Assembly (NCBI RefSeq): GCF_963169125.1 | Contig: NC_084802.1 | Span: 37,718,607 to 37,782,606, forward strand | Length of the DNA stretch: 64,000 nt | Source of the DNA: Humulus lupulus | Taxonomy: Eukaryota > Streptophyta > Magnoliopsida > Rosales > Cannabaceae | Direction: 5' to 3' | Made by a program: the position numbers and the translations under genes | The notes under the pieces: generated by a model | Seen by the model: the letters and a program-made list of their open reading frames with translations, nothing else | Told to the model about the DNA's origin: nothing | Databases searched by the model: none | Shown: in pieces, positions 46,260-57,404 of the stretch | How the letters are laid out: every line of letters starts with the position of its first letter | Position numbering within the stretch: the first letter of the stretch is position 1

Positions 46260-46579
46260 CATTATATAGATTAGAATAGAGAAGAAAAATCAAAAGAATA
46301 TCATAACTCAATTAGATAGAAATCCAAGTGACTACATTAAACCCTAGATAAAAATTGTTTAGTTCATATCAGACATGACTAAATCAACCAAATAATTATT
46401 CATAAACATAAAATTCATAAACTTGAAGAAGAAATAAAAATAAGAAACTGCAGAATATTTAACCTAAGAACTACTATTAGTCTCTAAAAAATGTAATAAA
46501 AAACTGACCTAAAGACCTAATTAAACCTTAAACACGAATTTATAGTAAAAAAATACAAGTTTCTGAATTTTTCCTAGTG

Positions 46580-46838
46580 CGGGCCGTGACGCGACTTGGC
46601 ATTTTCTAGGTCGCGGCCCGTGTCTATTCCTGACCCTTTTCTTCTCGTATTTTGGCTTCAGACATCGCGACTCAGCTTAAGCAAGTTGCAGTCCGTGTCT
46701 AATATTCTCCTGAGCTTAGCCTCTGTTTCCTCTTGAGTCACGACTTGTAAGCCCAAGTCGCGACACGAATTCTTTCCAGCAACATATACGTCTCTGATTT
46801 CCCCTCAAGTCGTAACTCAATAGTCCAAGTCACGACTT
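46580..46838. repeat. CG-rich stem-loop array (4 units) in the Athila LTR
   Basis: Units at 46580-46620, 46664-46697, 46738-46768 and 46808-46837. Each has a CGCGAC-like half, 11-14 nt of loop (often CTCAGCTTAAGCAA-like) and a GTCGCG-like half, with one-base CpG decay in later units. Spacing is about 70-84 bp. Confidence 0.75.
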
Positions 46839-47104
46839 TAATTAAAATTTTCTTAGAATTGATCCTTCAGCTCATCTCTTCATCAAAACCCGTCCTTGAA
46901 GCATCTTTGATATCATTTTTAGTCCAATAACCGCCAAAAGCCTCGTTTTCCACCATTTAGCTTCTTTTTGTATTTTTTTCTCATGATTCACCACACCGAC
47001 CTACAACAAAGACAAACACAAGTGTAATCTTGCACAAAACACACAAAAACACTCAAGATTACCACAAAAACACTTTCTAAAATGACCCTAAAATGAAGTT
47101 ATCA

Positions 47105-47143
47105 AACTCCTCCAAACTTACTTTTTGTTCGCCCCCGAACAAA
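47105..47143 (-). other. Athila polypurine tract with upstream stem-loop
   Basis: On the minus strand AAGTTTGGAGGAGTT precedes the LTR start. Just upstream is a perfect 8 bp stem, TTTGTTCG with CGAACAAA (47124-47131 and 47136-47143), enclosing a GGGG tetraloop on that strand. Confidence 0.7.
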
Positions 47144-47901
47144 GGACTCAAAACAAACCTAGACTCTAACAACATGAATTATTACCAATAACAACAATTA
47201 TGCCTCAAAATCATGAATGTTAATTATATAATTTTTCAGAAAGCTACTCAACAGTTATTCAATCTAGAATTTTGATCAAAACACTCCATCAACACACCTT
47301 AGTCTACTAACACTTTGGATTATCAAATCATGATTATTAAATAAATAAATTTGAAATCAATTATGCTCACCAAATTTCTTTCCAATCGACCCATTCAAAC
47401 CAAATGATTCCATAAGCTCACTTACTTCTCTTCTCCACTAATAGAAATCATGCTATGCATAAGAATCAATAGGACTTTTATAGGCTTGTAACGATTGCTT
47501 AGGTAAAGGTAGATGAAAGATGAATTTTTAAGCTCACTTTACTATAAGCACATGATCAAAACGCACCAACCTTACTTCCATAAGAATATAATCCAATAAT
47601 CCCCTTTGTTATTTATTATTTTTTTCTTTTTCTTTAGATATATATATTTTTCAATAATAACTACACTCCCCTAAACTTGATTTTTCTAATGTACTCATAT
47701 TGGGAGTGTATTGAAATATCTTTCATCATCATATTTTTTTCTTTATATATATATTTTCTTTTTTTCAATATATATTCTCTCTAGATATTTTTTCTTTCAC
47801 TTTCTAAACCCACTCAAATCACCATTAAACCCCATTACACATCACTCCCCATCACCATTTCTCAATCATATGCTCATAGTATATTAGGGACGGATATAAC
47901 C
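47144..47901. other. Athila 3' untranslated region, distal part
   Basis: AT-rich sequence without coding signal between the polypurine tract and the inserted solo LTR. It resumes at 50298 on the other side. Confidence 0.55.
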
Positions 47902-48766
47902 TGTAATACCCCAAAATCCCTAATGCGGTTTAATGGTTGGATTAGTAGGCTGGGAGTGCCATAATTGTTTTATTATGCCATTAAAATATTATATGCATGT
48001 TTATGTGAATTATATTATAATATGATGTTAAATGCATGCATGTGTGTCCACATTCAATTATAAAGGCATTTTGGTAATTTGGTCGTTGAGGGCATATTTG
48101 TATATTTTGGTGCATGTTTGTGATTTATGGATGAGATCCCATTATTATGTGGATATATTCGAGCTATTCGGCATGAGACGATCTTAGGTTGCAAGTTAGC
48201 GGTTTTGTCATAACGGGGTCAATTATTGAGATATTGAATAATGAGAATGATTATTTGATGATATATTGGGAGTTATTGAGATCAGGAGGAAATTTTGGGA
48301 GTTTGGACTATTTTGTCCCCGGGGGTGTTTTTGGGACCCCGAGCATTAGGATTTATTTGAGGTTACTTAAGCTTGAAGTAGTCTGTCAGACAGAAAACTA
48401 CGTTCAAACACTTTAACTCTCTCTCCCGTTGTTCCTTTTTACCGTTCGTCACAATTTCGAAGGAAACTTGGGTTTTAGGAGTCAGAATTAAGCGAGGATC
48501 GAGGCATAGCGATCCTAGGAAAGATTAGAAGCTTCTTAACCGAAGGATTTAGTGAGAAACAACTTAATCAAAGGTAATCCAACCTTTAAGCTTTGATTTG
48601 GATTTTGTGTGTTGATGAATCTTTGATTTGTTTGAGCCTCGGGATTTGATGATTTTGGATCATTGGGATGTTTGGGAACTTTGATTTTTGGATTTGGAGA
48701 TGTTTAAGTAGCTTTTTGGAAGGATTAAAAGGTGGAAAATCAGGGTTATGGCTGAATCTCCGGGTG

Positions 48767-48913
48767 GGGTCGCGGCCCTGTTCTTGGGCGCTGCGGCCCG
48801 AGCATGGTGCAGAGGGGAGGTGGAGTTGAGGAGCCTGGGGGCCGTGACACTGGGGAAGGTGGGTTGTGGCGCTTGCCTTAGGTGCCCCTGTCTTGGCTGG
48901 GGGCCGCGACGCT
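48767..48913. repeat. CG-rich stem-loop array (2-3 units) in the solo LTR
   Basis: GGTCGCGGCCC with GCTGCGGCCC at 48767-48800, GGCCGTGAC with GGTTGTGGCGC at 48838-48873, and GGGCCGCGAC at 48904-48913 as a half unit. Confidence 0.65.
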
Positions 48914-49380
48914 TAAGGTTTTTGAGGGAGAAATAGTGTTTTGATCATAGGAACTCAAACCTTAGGCCTTGGGATCGTTCCTACTACCCGGTTTAGTAGG
49001 ATTCGATGTCTCAGAGGCTAGGTCTTGGTTCGAGAACCTTTTATTATTCATTTTATTGATGGAATCCCATAATTGGATATGACCAGGTGACCGTCAAGGA
49101 ACGAAGAGGTTGATCGTTCTCAAGGGTCGTTCTTTTATTAATTCTTGCTCGAACTAGAGGTAAGAAAACTGCACCCTATGTAAATGACATGCGTGGTTAT
49201 TATAGAGGCATGTTGATTGTTAAATGTGGGCATTGATTACATATTAAATGCTTAGCAAATCTTGCTTATTTTTGTATGGCACTGACTAATCAGAATCGGC
49301 ACTGGTCGCGTGTTACAGACCTAAGAGTTAGAAACGGCATAAGCGTCATGAACGCAGAGCCAATGAAAGATTAGATCTAA

Positions 49381-49560
49381 TCGATATCTGCATTGAATGA
49401 ATCATATGGAGCATTAATGCTGGACCGACCCTAAGTTCGATGAACATCTGCATTGAATGACTCATATGGAGCATTAATGCTGGACCGACCCTAAGTTCGA
49501 TGAACATCTGCATTGAATGACTCATATGGAGCATTAATGTTGGACCGACCCTAAGTTCGA
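49381..49560 (+). repeat. 60 bp tandem repeat, three copies
   Basis: Three consecutive 60 bp units (from 49381, 49441, 49501) contain ATCTGCATTGAATGA and TGGACCGACCCTAAGTTCGA. Copies two and three differ at one base. The related LTR at 10716-13107 has one unit (about 11408-11480). Confidence 0.95.
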
Positions 49561-50302
49561 TGAAAATTATAAGCGCTTGTCTAGTCTATGACTAGTTACT
49601 CAGAGCCAGGGCCAAAGGCCTAGGTGACTATTTTGTCACATGGCTAAGGGAACGGAATCCCACGTTAGTGACTCTATGGTCACTCGGTAGGGTTATGCTG
49701 GTGACTATTTCATCAGATACCTGTCTCGTTTAAGCTAGTGAAATGATCACTTATTAGTAAAGGGAACGGAACCCACCTTAGTGACTTTTACAACTGTCAC
49801 TCCTCTATTTTGGACTAAAAGTTCTGGATGGTTATTATGATCATCGTTTGATATTATATTCGTGCAATATTGAGTTTTCTTGCTGGACTTTGGCTCACGG
49901 GTGCTATGTGGTGCATGTAAAGGGAAAGAACAGCTCACCCAGCCTTGAGTGGAGAGCTTAGGTGGTGATGTGTACTTATGCGGCCACTTGACCACCACGG
50001 CCAAGGAGTTCTCAGGGGAACTAGGGGGTTTACCCTATTTTTGCCGCTTAGAACGGCGGGTTGTAAATTTTACATAGCAATGACCATTTTGTATCGTAAA
50101 TAACTTGTAAACATTTTGATGGGCCCATGAACGATTTCATGTTTTAAATAGAATGTATCCTTTCCTTTTGATTGGTTTTCCACCTTAACCTATTAGTAAC
50201 ACCTAGAAGCACGTTTTTAACCAAAGAAATCGGTTAGCGAGTTAAATTCACGGTTCAAAGTTCACCGTAACTGTCTTGGGGTAACCAGGGCGTTACATAA
50301 CC

Positions 50303-50932
50303 AATGGCAAGTATTAGGCTTAAATGATGGTTTTAGAACACAAAGGATACAAAATTAGGCTCAAAAAGGGTAACCAAAGGATTAAGTGATTTAAGGTTGG
50401 CAAGAAAAGCTCAAACGATCCAAATGATGGCCTAAATCATATTCCTAAGCATACATGATATATTATTTCGCCTCAAATAACAAGTAAGCAAGTTCTAGAA
50501 TTGTTGAAAATAATTTTCACTTCCCATTAATCATTCCACTAACCAATTTTAGCAAACATAATCAATATCAAAAAACATAAATTTAACATCATGACAAAAT
50601 ATTCAACAAATGTTATCTAAACTAAAATGTACTAACGAAGTGTTTAACCAAGCACACAGATTTTTTCAGATTTCATTTTCTTTGAGTTATACTCATAACA
50701 TTCATTTTATTCTCGGAAGCAATTGTTGTTAATTTTCATTCATGTTGATACAACACTAAACACACTCTAAACACTAACATAATAAAACATACAAAACAAT
50801 ATTAATAGAAAAATAAACTCCCTCCCCCAAACTTAAACAAAACATTGTCCCCAATGTTTAAAAATATGTAAAGGAAAGGAAACTTACCTGGCGTGATTCA
50901 TCTCAGAATGGTGGTGGGTCTGAAAATGGATG
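50303..50932. other. Athila 3' untranslated region, proximal part
   Basis: AT-rich spacer after the accessory ORF. It contains a second polypurine-like tract with stem-loop at 50815-50858, described separately. Confidence 0.55.
50809..50858 (-). other. Internal polypurine-like tract with stem-loop
   Basis: On the minus strand AACATTG-GGGA-CAATGTT (50858-50841) forms a 7 bp stem with a purine tetraloop, followed by TTTAAGTTTGGGGGAGGGAG. The layout copies that of the true polypurine tract at 47105-47143. Confidence 0.6.
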
Positions 50933-52167
50933 CTAAGGCGGTGGATAAGGGAAGTACTGCCGGTCCGCTTCTTGGTTCGACCATCTGTAAACCAACTCAT
51001 TCTGCCTATCAACTTGAGCTCTATGGAAATCATGATGCTCGCCCAAATAATTATGCATGTGCTGGTTTTGCCTAATGATGTAATCTAGTCTAGCCAAATG
51101 CAGATCCGGTGGAGCCTCAATTGCTAAATATCGAGGGAATGCTTCTATTCTTTCCTCCTCATCTGCCCTGACTCCCTCTGTTGGACCATTGGCTGGTATA
51201 GGCTCCTCAGCTGCTTCTCCTTCCCTACCAACTCTTACATTTCTAGGTATCGGTATAGGTGGATCTAAAGTTGGGGCATTAAATTTACTTACTGTAGCTC
51301 GAGAAATAACCCCCATAGCCCTCCTAAAAATATCACAAGGATATTTTAGCACCTTACAAATGTCACATAGATCAGTAATCATGGAGCCATGTCCCAACCC
51401 AGCGTAGTAGTCATGCGACCTAAATCCCTATTGCTCTGGCGAATAACTCGCCCAATGTCAATAGACAACCCTATCATAATGGCATATACCAAGAGACACC
51501 TATCAGTACCCACTTCAGACAGATGGGTGTTTGGCATAAGCCTTGCACTCACGAAAAGAGTCCAAGCTTTAGCTAAGACATTCATTTGGTATCTTTTTAA
51601 ATGTTTGGGCTCCCCATTCTGTATAACAAATGAAGCACTAGGAATTCCTAAGGTCTCAGCCACCTTAGTCTAATTTACCTCACTATTACATGCCAACTGA
51701 TAATACTCATCCTCTTCCTAGGTTAATGTAGGTACATTAAATAAAGCATCAATATTCTTAATAGTATATTCAACTGAAATACCCCTAACAAACACCTTTC
51801 TATTTACAGCCACAGGAAAATTAACATAAAATTCATAAACCAAGGAGCAATTGGCTTTTGGCATCTTCTCATCCACAAATAATTGCCAACCTCATCGTAA
51901 AATTTCATTCCTAATAATATGATAGGTGTCATTAGGGTATAATTCTTCTTTAATGTCCATACCCCGCTCTTGAATAACTGGCCTTTGGGATAACCTTTGA
52001 TACAAATCATGGGCATCCTTATTAATAAAATGTGGGAGATCATATTCTAAAATAGGCTGAGGTGCTGACGGAGTTGGTTGGGGTTGGGATGGTTGAGAAC
52101 GGGATGACGAAAGGTGATTAGTATTCTTTGAAGAAGCCGCCCTAGTGGGTTGTTTCCTTGGCCCCAT
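50933..52167 (-). pseudogene. Accessory ORF: putative plant transposon protein domain, broken
   Basis: It starts MGPRKQPTRAASSKNTN at 52167. After a Ser/Pro-rich stretch comes DAHDLYQRLSQRPVIQERGM, the entry to the domain that databases call putative plant transposon protein (PF20167-type). A TGA follows NEILR, then GWQLFVDEKMPKANCSLVYE, NRKVFVRGISVEYTIKNIDA, KAWTLFVSARLMPNTHLSEV and RCLLVYAIMIGLSIDIGRVI. A one-base shift near 51385 leads to GHGSMITDLCDICKV and a C-terminal part ending at 50933. Three stops and one shift are visible. The function is unknown; such ORFs are found in Athila/Tat-type retroelements. Confidence 0.7.
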
Positions 52168-53189
52168 ACCCTCACAATTTTTCAAAAATAACCACAAAAA
52201 TTTATGTAGCACTTCCCCTAAAATTCTGAACTTTCCTTACTAAAATCTCCCAAAATTATCACCCAATAAACCACAAACAGTCCAAAAATTCTAAGGCAAT
52301 CTCTTAATATAAATGTAACTCAATTGAAAGCTTTAATCAAGAAAAACTTACAATCCTTGCAAGGTGAAAAATCTGCCGCTTTGATCCTCCTTCAATCTCT
52401 TACCAAACACCAATAGAACACAAATTAGGGTTAGCAATAATAATGAAATAAATCAATAAGAACTATGAAGTAGAGATGAGAAAATTAGATGAAGAATATT
52501 TGAAATAGAGGGAAGAGAGGGAAAAATGTAGAGGTTTTAGTAAGAAATATTGTTATGAGATGAGAGACTTTTGAAATAAAATGAGAAGGTTTTTGAAAAA
52601 AAAAAACGACATAGAACCTTCTTTATTCTGTCTGATACAGGCGCACCGCGACCCAGCTTGGGCAAGTCGCGACCCGCCTCTAAATTTTTCAACAAATGCC
52701 CATCCAAGCGCCACGACTCAGCTTCTCAAGTCGCAGCCCGCCCCAAATTCCAGAAAAAAAAAATACTCTCTGTTTCAGCCTAGAGTTGCAACTCAGCATG
52801 GGCAAGTCACGACCCACCTCCTCTTAAATTTTGAATGCTCTCTGACTTGTGTAATGTTGTGACTTGCTCATTCAAGTCGCGACTTGGCCCAATGACTAAT
52901 TGAAAAACTCCTTTTTCATTTTTTTTCACGATTTTACAACCATTATACTAAAATAAAAATAATAACTAAACTTTAAAAAATCCAAAATAAAATTAAATAA
53001 AATTGTCCACTAATTAAAACTCAAAACAAAAACTTAAATAAAAGATATGAATGCCTCCTCTAGCGCTGTCGTTAACGTCATTGAGCCGGATGCTTCTTTT
53101 CTTTTATATTCAACTAGGATCAAGTCCTCCCCTCACATCATTTAGAGCCACAGTATCATGAGTTGGCCCTCGCTTCTTGTGATTAGAAA
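52168..53189. other. Athila internal spacer between protease remnant and accessory ORF
   Basis: Noncoding; holds the CG-rich stem-loop array (52645-52888). Near 53065-53100 the minus strand reads GACGTTAACGACAGCGCT and a GGAGGCA word, which I recognise as a segment that normally follows integrase in such elements. RT to integrase thus appears deleted. Confidence 0.5.
52645..52888. repeat. CG-rich stem-loop array (4 units) in the Athila interior
   Basis: Units at 52645-52676, 52710-52740, 52783-52816 and 52855-52886. The clearest is CGCGACCCAGCTTGGGCAAG followed by TCGCGACCCG. The others carry one-base changes in the CGCGAC/GTCGCG halves. Spacing is about 65-75 bp. Confidence 0.75.
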
Positions 53190-53444
53190 TTATCGAAACT
53201 TTCCCTCGCTCATATAACATTCGAATCCTTTCATTAAAGTATTTTTTCGGTTACACCCCTTTCTCATTCTAGTTTTAACTGTGGAGCTTTTCTTAGAGGC
53301 TTCCATCTTATTACCTTCTTGGTTTACCACGTCAACTCTACAACAAGTTGGAATTTCTATAGCTGCAAAAACTTTAAATATTACTTCCTCTTTTTGCACT
53401 CGCAGCTTTAACTCACCATTTTGTACATCAATTAAAGCCCTACC
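53190..53444 (-). pseudogene. pol: Athila protease C-terminal remnant
   Basis: On the minus strand the frame reads GRALIDVQNGELKLRVQKEE and VIFKVFAAIEIPTCCRVDVV, the usual end of gypsy retropepsin in Athila/Tat elements. Its beginning is cut at 53445 by the 5' LTR of the young chromovirus; the catalytic DSG motif would lie on the far side, outside the window. A Lys/Arg-rich tail follows before a stop near 53190. Confidence 0.7.
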
Positions 53445-56400
53445 TGTAACGTCCTGCATTTTCGGGTACCTTTAAACGACCCGGGTTGGGATTTTTTTCC
53501 CCCGGGTTAAGAATATTATTTTAAATAATATTATATTTTGTTTGTAAGTATTCCATGAGTTATTGCTAGCCAAAATATGAATTTTGTGATTTTAAAAGTC
53601 AAGATAAGACTTTCGGTCCTGGATTGACACAAAAACCCTGATCGGGTAAAAATCTCGGAAAATAAAATGAAAAATCATGGCAATTATATTTTGGGCATAA
53701 AATACATTCATAAAAGTTAAAGTTTGGTCAAAAATAATAAACCTAAAAGAAAATGGGGAATTTTATTCCATGAATGGACCCTAGGTTAAATTTTATTATG
53801 TGATTAATTAAATTAAATGTGAGAGACATTTAATTTAATTAATTAATGTTAAGTTTGGTGATTAAAACTTAATAAAAGTGAAAAAGGTGTCAAAAGCCAA
53901 TTTGGACTTTTCTTCTTATGAAACCTTTATTAACCTTTATATAAAAAAAAAAAAATGAAAATATTATATATAGCAAGGGTTGGCCGGCCATGTGGTGTTT
54001 TAGAGTGGTGTGAACCCAAATTTTATAAAATTTAAATGGCATTTAATTAAGAGGTCAAGTGGGCAAGTGGGTAGAAAAGCACTCAAGTACCTTGTGATAT
54101 TTTGAAGAGTATTGTGAGCAATTCCCACACTAAGAACCGATCACTCTCCATCTCTCATTCACTATCATCTTTTTTGAAGACCTCTCAAAGTGTTCTCTCC
54201 ATTTTTCAAGCCCAAGAACACCAAGGAAACTTTGAGGCTAAGTCTTGGTCTAGGAAGTATTTTCCCTAAGGTAAACTTTCACTAATCTAGGCTTTTGTAA
54301 GGTTTTAAGCATAGAGTTTCAAATAGCTAATTGACTATGTTGTTGGGGGAAGTTTGTTAGGGTTTTTGAAAGGTTTTGAAGGAGTCAAAGCTTATAGGAA
54401 GGTCCAAACCTTAAGCAAGAACACCAAAGAGGTAAAAAGTTTACTTTTGATGATTTTGTTGTAGGGTTTTTAGTTTTAAGCATTATTTTGTATATCTAAT
54501 GCTTAGAGTTTCTTGTTGATGATGTAATAAGGTTATGGTAGTTGTTTAATAATTTTTATGATGCATGTGTATTGATTTTTGAAAATGGGAACCAAAACCC
54601 CCAAGGGTTTTGTAGGATACCCTAAAACAAAACATGTTTTGAGCTGTGACTTCCAAGGGGTCAAGCAGCCACTGTATATTGGTTTTGTAAAATTTAATTG
54701 TACTGTGATGTTTTTGAGATTGAGTACATAAAATTGAGCTTTTGAAACACAAAAAAATGTTTAGAAATGAGTAAGTTATGCTATTTCAAAGTTTAGGTAA
54801 AAAACTGTTTTTTCGTATTCTTATTTCCGGAACCAAGTTTGGACAGCCACTGTATAGGGCAAATGAACCCAGTTTTTTCTAAATTTTTTTGTAAATATTA
54901 CTGGCATAACCTATTATTCCACTGTAAAATTTGGTAAGAAAATATTGAAGGGTTTGAAAGTTATTAACTGTCAAAGTTTGGAAAAAATAAGGACTTGAAA
55001 ATAAGGTCATTTTTACCTCATTGTTGGAAAATGATTTCACCAATCAAAAATGCTCATTTTGACCTAAGATTTTACAAAGGCCTAAATGGCATAACAAAAA
55101 TGGAATTGGGAAATTTTGGTAACAATTGGGTAAGTAAATTTCAAGTTATGAACTAACGAAGTATGTAGTTAAAAATGTGAAAAATAGGTTTTTCACACTT
55201 GGTGTAAAAATGAGATTTTGCAACATAAGGTAAAAAGTAAAATTTTGCTTATTTCAAGATATAAATTGGTAAGTCTTGAAATCATATTTTCACTAAAATT
55301 ACCCCGTTGAGTTTAAATGAATTATTTTTATTAAAGAGTTTTTATTCTTTTTAAAAATAAGAGATTTAATTTATTAATAGTTAATAAATTAAAAGAGGGT
55401 TTAAAACCTTATATTTTGAGAAAATAATTAAATGAATTATTTTTCTAGTAAGTAAAAATTGATTAATTTCTTTTGGAAAATTAATTAGTCAAGATGAGAA
55501 ATTTATAACGGTTTTCCTAATTAAGACAAATTAGGCAATTTTCTTAAATCGATTTTTAGATATTAAAAACCTTAAGAAAACAAAAAGGAAAATTTAAAGA
55601 GTTTATTTTCTTTTAAAATAATTAAGGAATTTATTTGTATTTTCTGGATATAATACCGGCTAAAATCTTACATATTTTAACCGACTAGTCGAAAGTGCAG
55701 GTTAATAGCGATACCTTGAAAGAGTAAGATTTTTAGCGGGTTGTGGGGAAATACCATTGTGATACCCGAGCCTAGGTATCGAGACCTTAGGATAGGTCTC
55801 CCCGAGACTTAGGGTTTAGTCTCGAATATTTTGTATAACTTTCCTTAATAGGTTTAAAACCAAATAAGGATTGTAAATCCTTACAAATGACTTTTATTAA
55901 AATGACCAAACTGCCCAAAATAATAATAATAATGAATTATGAGTGCCATAATTAATCCGAGTATACTGTATGGATAACTACAGTATTGGCTAAGCGTAAC
56001 TGGACTGAACGTTGGAGGGTGAAAACTTGCTGAGCGCTAAGGACTCCAAGTAAGTCAACTTATATTGTATGGCTGCAACATGAAATGATTATTGTCTTGT
56101 ATGTTAGTATAGGGATACATGCACATATATAGGCTGCCATAGAAAGTTGCTTATAGACGTTAGTCTAGTGAGTGCTGATTTAGAAAATATGAACGGTAGA
56201 AGTCTGTCATATCCTAGACGGTTGATCCCCGTCACACTGCTTGATTTTATTTATGTCCGGTTCATTACTGCGACGAGTGGCCATGAGATGAGGATAAGCT
56301 GGTTAAACCTAGGGGCGCCAAGATAAATGGGACCTAGGGGCCCTCATGCTTACTTAATCATTGGACGGTTAGAATCCGAGCAAGTGCTCTGATAAGTTAT

Positions 56401-57390
56401 TCCCGGATAGCAGCCGTGAATATTGGCCATTTCGTGAGAGTGCCTAGAGATACTAGGGGTTGCCAAGATTGAGCGAGGCTGAACACCCTAGGGGCAGCTG
56501 CTCACCAGCACCACTGATTAACATAGAAGTCTCCGTAAAACCGTGTAAATTGGATTACACTCTTGAATAAGTAGCGATGCCCTAGGTAACACGATAGTTA
56601 CCCTTGATGAGAATATTTATTGGCTAGATCTTAGTGTGGAGACTCGGTTCTCTTTTACAGATTAGCAATTATGTTGGAGGGCGCGTTATGCATGAATTGT
56701 TGGAAATTGTCGAGCGTTGGTCTCGAATTATATGGTGGTATAATATATCTGCTTGCTCTGGGATTTTCTGAGTGTAGGGGTATAATTGTTGATAAGATAT
56801 AGTTGTGATATAATATATCTGCTTGCTCTGAGATTTTCTGAGTGCAGGGATATAATTGTTGATAAGATATAGTTGTGATATAATATATCTGCTTGTTCTG
56901 GGATTTTTCTGAGTGCAGGATTTTTATCTAGATATGAATTAATTTATCCTTGGTTATCAGGCATGGCCATAAGTTTGCCAGGACGCTTTAGCGTTCTTGA
57001 AATTGATTGTGTAGGGTCCGGATGGGTCCGGATCCCTATTTCTCTATCTGCTTTGTTTGAAAGTTGATCTTACTAAGCGTTTTCGCTTACCTAGTTATTT
57101 CATGTTGTAGGTAAGGGCAAGGGCAAGGCAGAGCAGTGAGCGCTGGAGTCTTCCTTGCAAATGTACATGTGGACCGACCTTTGGGAAGCCTTTTTATTTT
57201 TGGAAATGTTGTGTAATTTTCCTAAACTAGGCTCACTCTAATCTTTGTAAAACATGTTTGTAACTAAATGTTAAGTATGGCCATACGACTTTTTAAAAAG
57301 TTTTTTTTTCTATGGGTTTTTGAGACATTTTGTTAAATGAAAACATTTATATTTCTGCATTATCGAGTCTTGAAAATCCGGGTCGTTACA
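53445..57390 (+). repeat. 5' LTR of the Tekay-like element
   Basis: 3946 bp, TGTAACGTCC to GGTCGTTACA. A 46 bp segment present in the 3' LTR and in the solo LTR at 3912-7842 is missing near 53758. About 2.6 copies of a 70 bp unit lie at 56739-56920. Confidence 0.93.
56739..56920 (+). repeat. 70 bp tandem repeat in the LTR, about 2.6 copies
   Basis: TATAATATATCTGCTTG recurs at 56739, 56809 and 56879, exactly 70 bp apart. The older solo LTR has only two such units (7271, 7341). Confidence 0.92.
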
Positions 57391-57392
57391 GT

Positions 57393-57404
57393 TGGTATCA
57401 GAGC
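57393..57404 (+). other. Primer binding site (initiator Met tRNA)
   Basis: TGGTATCAGAGC, the exact complement of the 3' end of initiator Met tRNA, two bases after the LTR end. Confidence 0.95.

Larger units (their letters stand above)
44911..47104 (-). repeat. 3' LTR of the Athila-like element
   Basis: The ends are TGATAACTTCATTTTAGGG (minus, from 47104) and CACGATCA (at 44911). Without the Cassandra insertion it is about 1.37 kb. It carries four CG-rich stem-loop units (46580-46838). Confidence 0.72.
47902..50297 (+). mobile_element. Solo LTR with perfect TSD TAACC
   Basis: A 2396 bp LTR with ends TGTAATACCCCAAAATCCC and GGGCGTTACA, flanked by TAACC at 47897-47901 and 50298-50302. It is the reverse-complement counterpart of the LTR at 10716-13107 (shared block around 49890-50060 with CACCACGGCCAAGGAGTTCT). 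No interior is present. A 60 bp unit is repeated three times at 49381-49560. Confidence 0.9.
44911..53444 (-). mobile_element. Athila-like Ty3/gypsy element, internally deleted, 5' part beyond the window
   Basis: On the minus strand: protease C-terminus (53444-53190), spacer with CG-rich stem-loops, a transposon-protein ORF (52167-50933), 3' untranslated region, polypurine tract (47121-47105) and 3' LTR (47104-44911, TGATAAC to CACGATCA). RT, RNase H and integrase are missing between the protease and the accessory ORF. The Athila call rests on the TGATAA LTR start after AAGTTTGGAGGAG and the GRALIDVQNGELKLRVQ protease end. Cassandra (45443-46259) and a solo LTR (47902-50297) are inserted in it, and the protease is interrupted at 53445. 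Confidence 0.75.

Noticed and set aside
49381..49560. CRISPR-like or satellite array
   Set aside because: Three adjoining 60 bp copies without spacers, in a plant LTR; a local tandem expansion.
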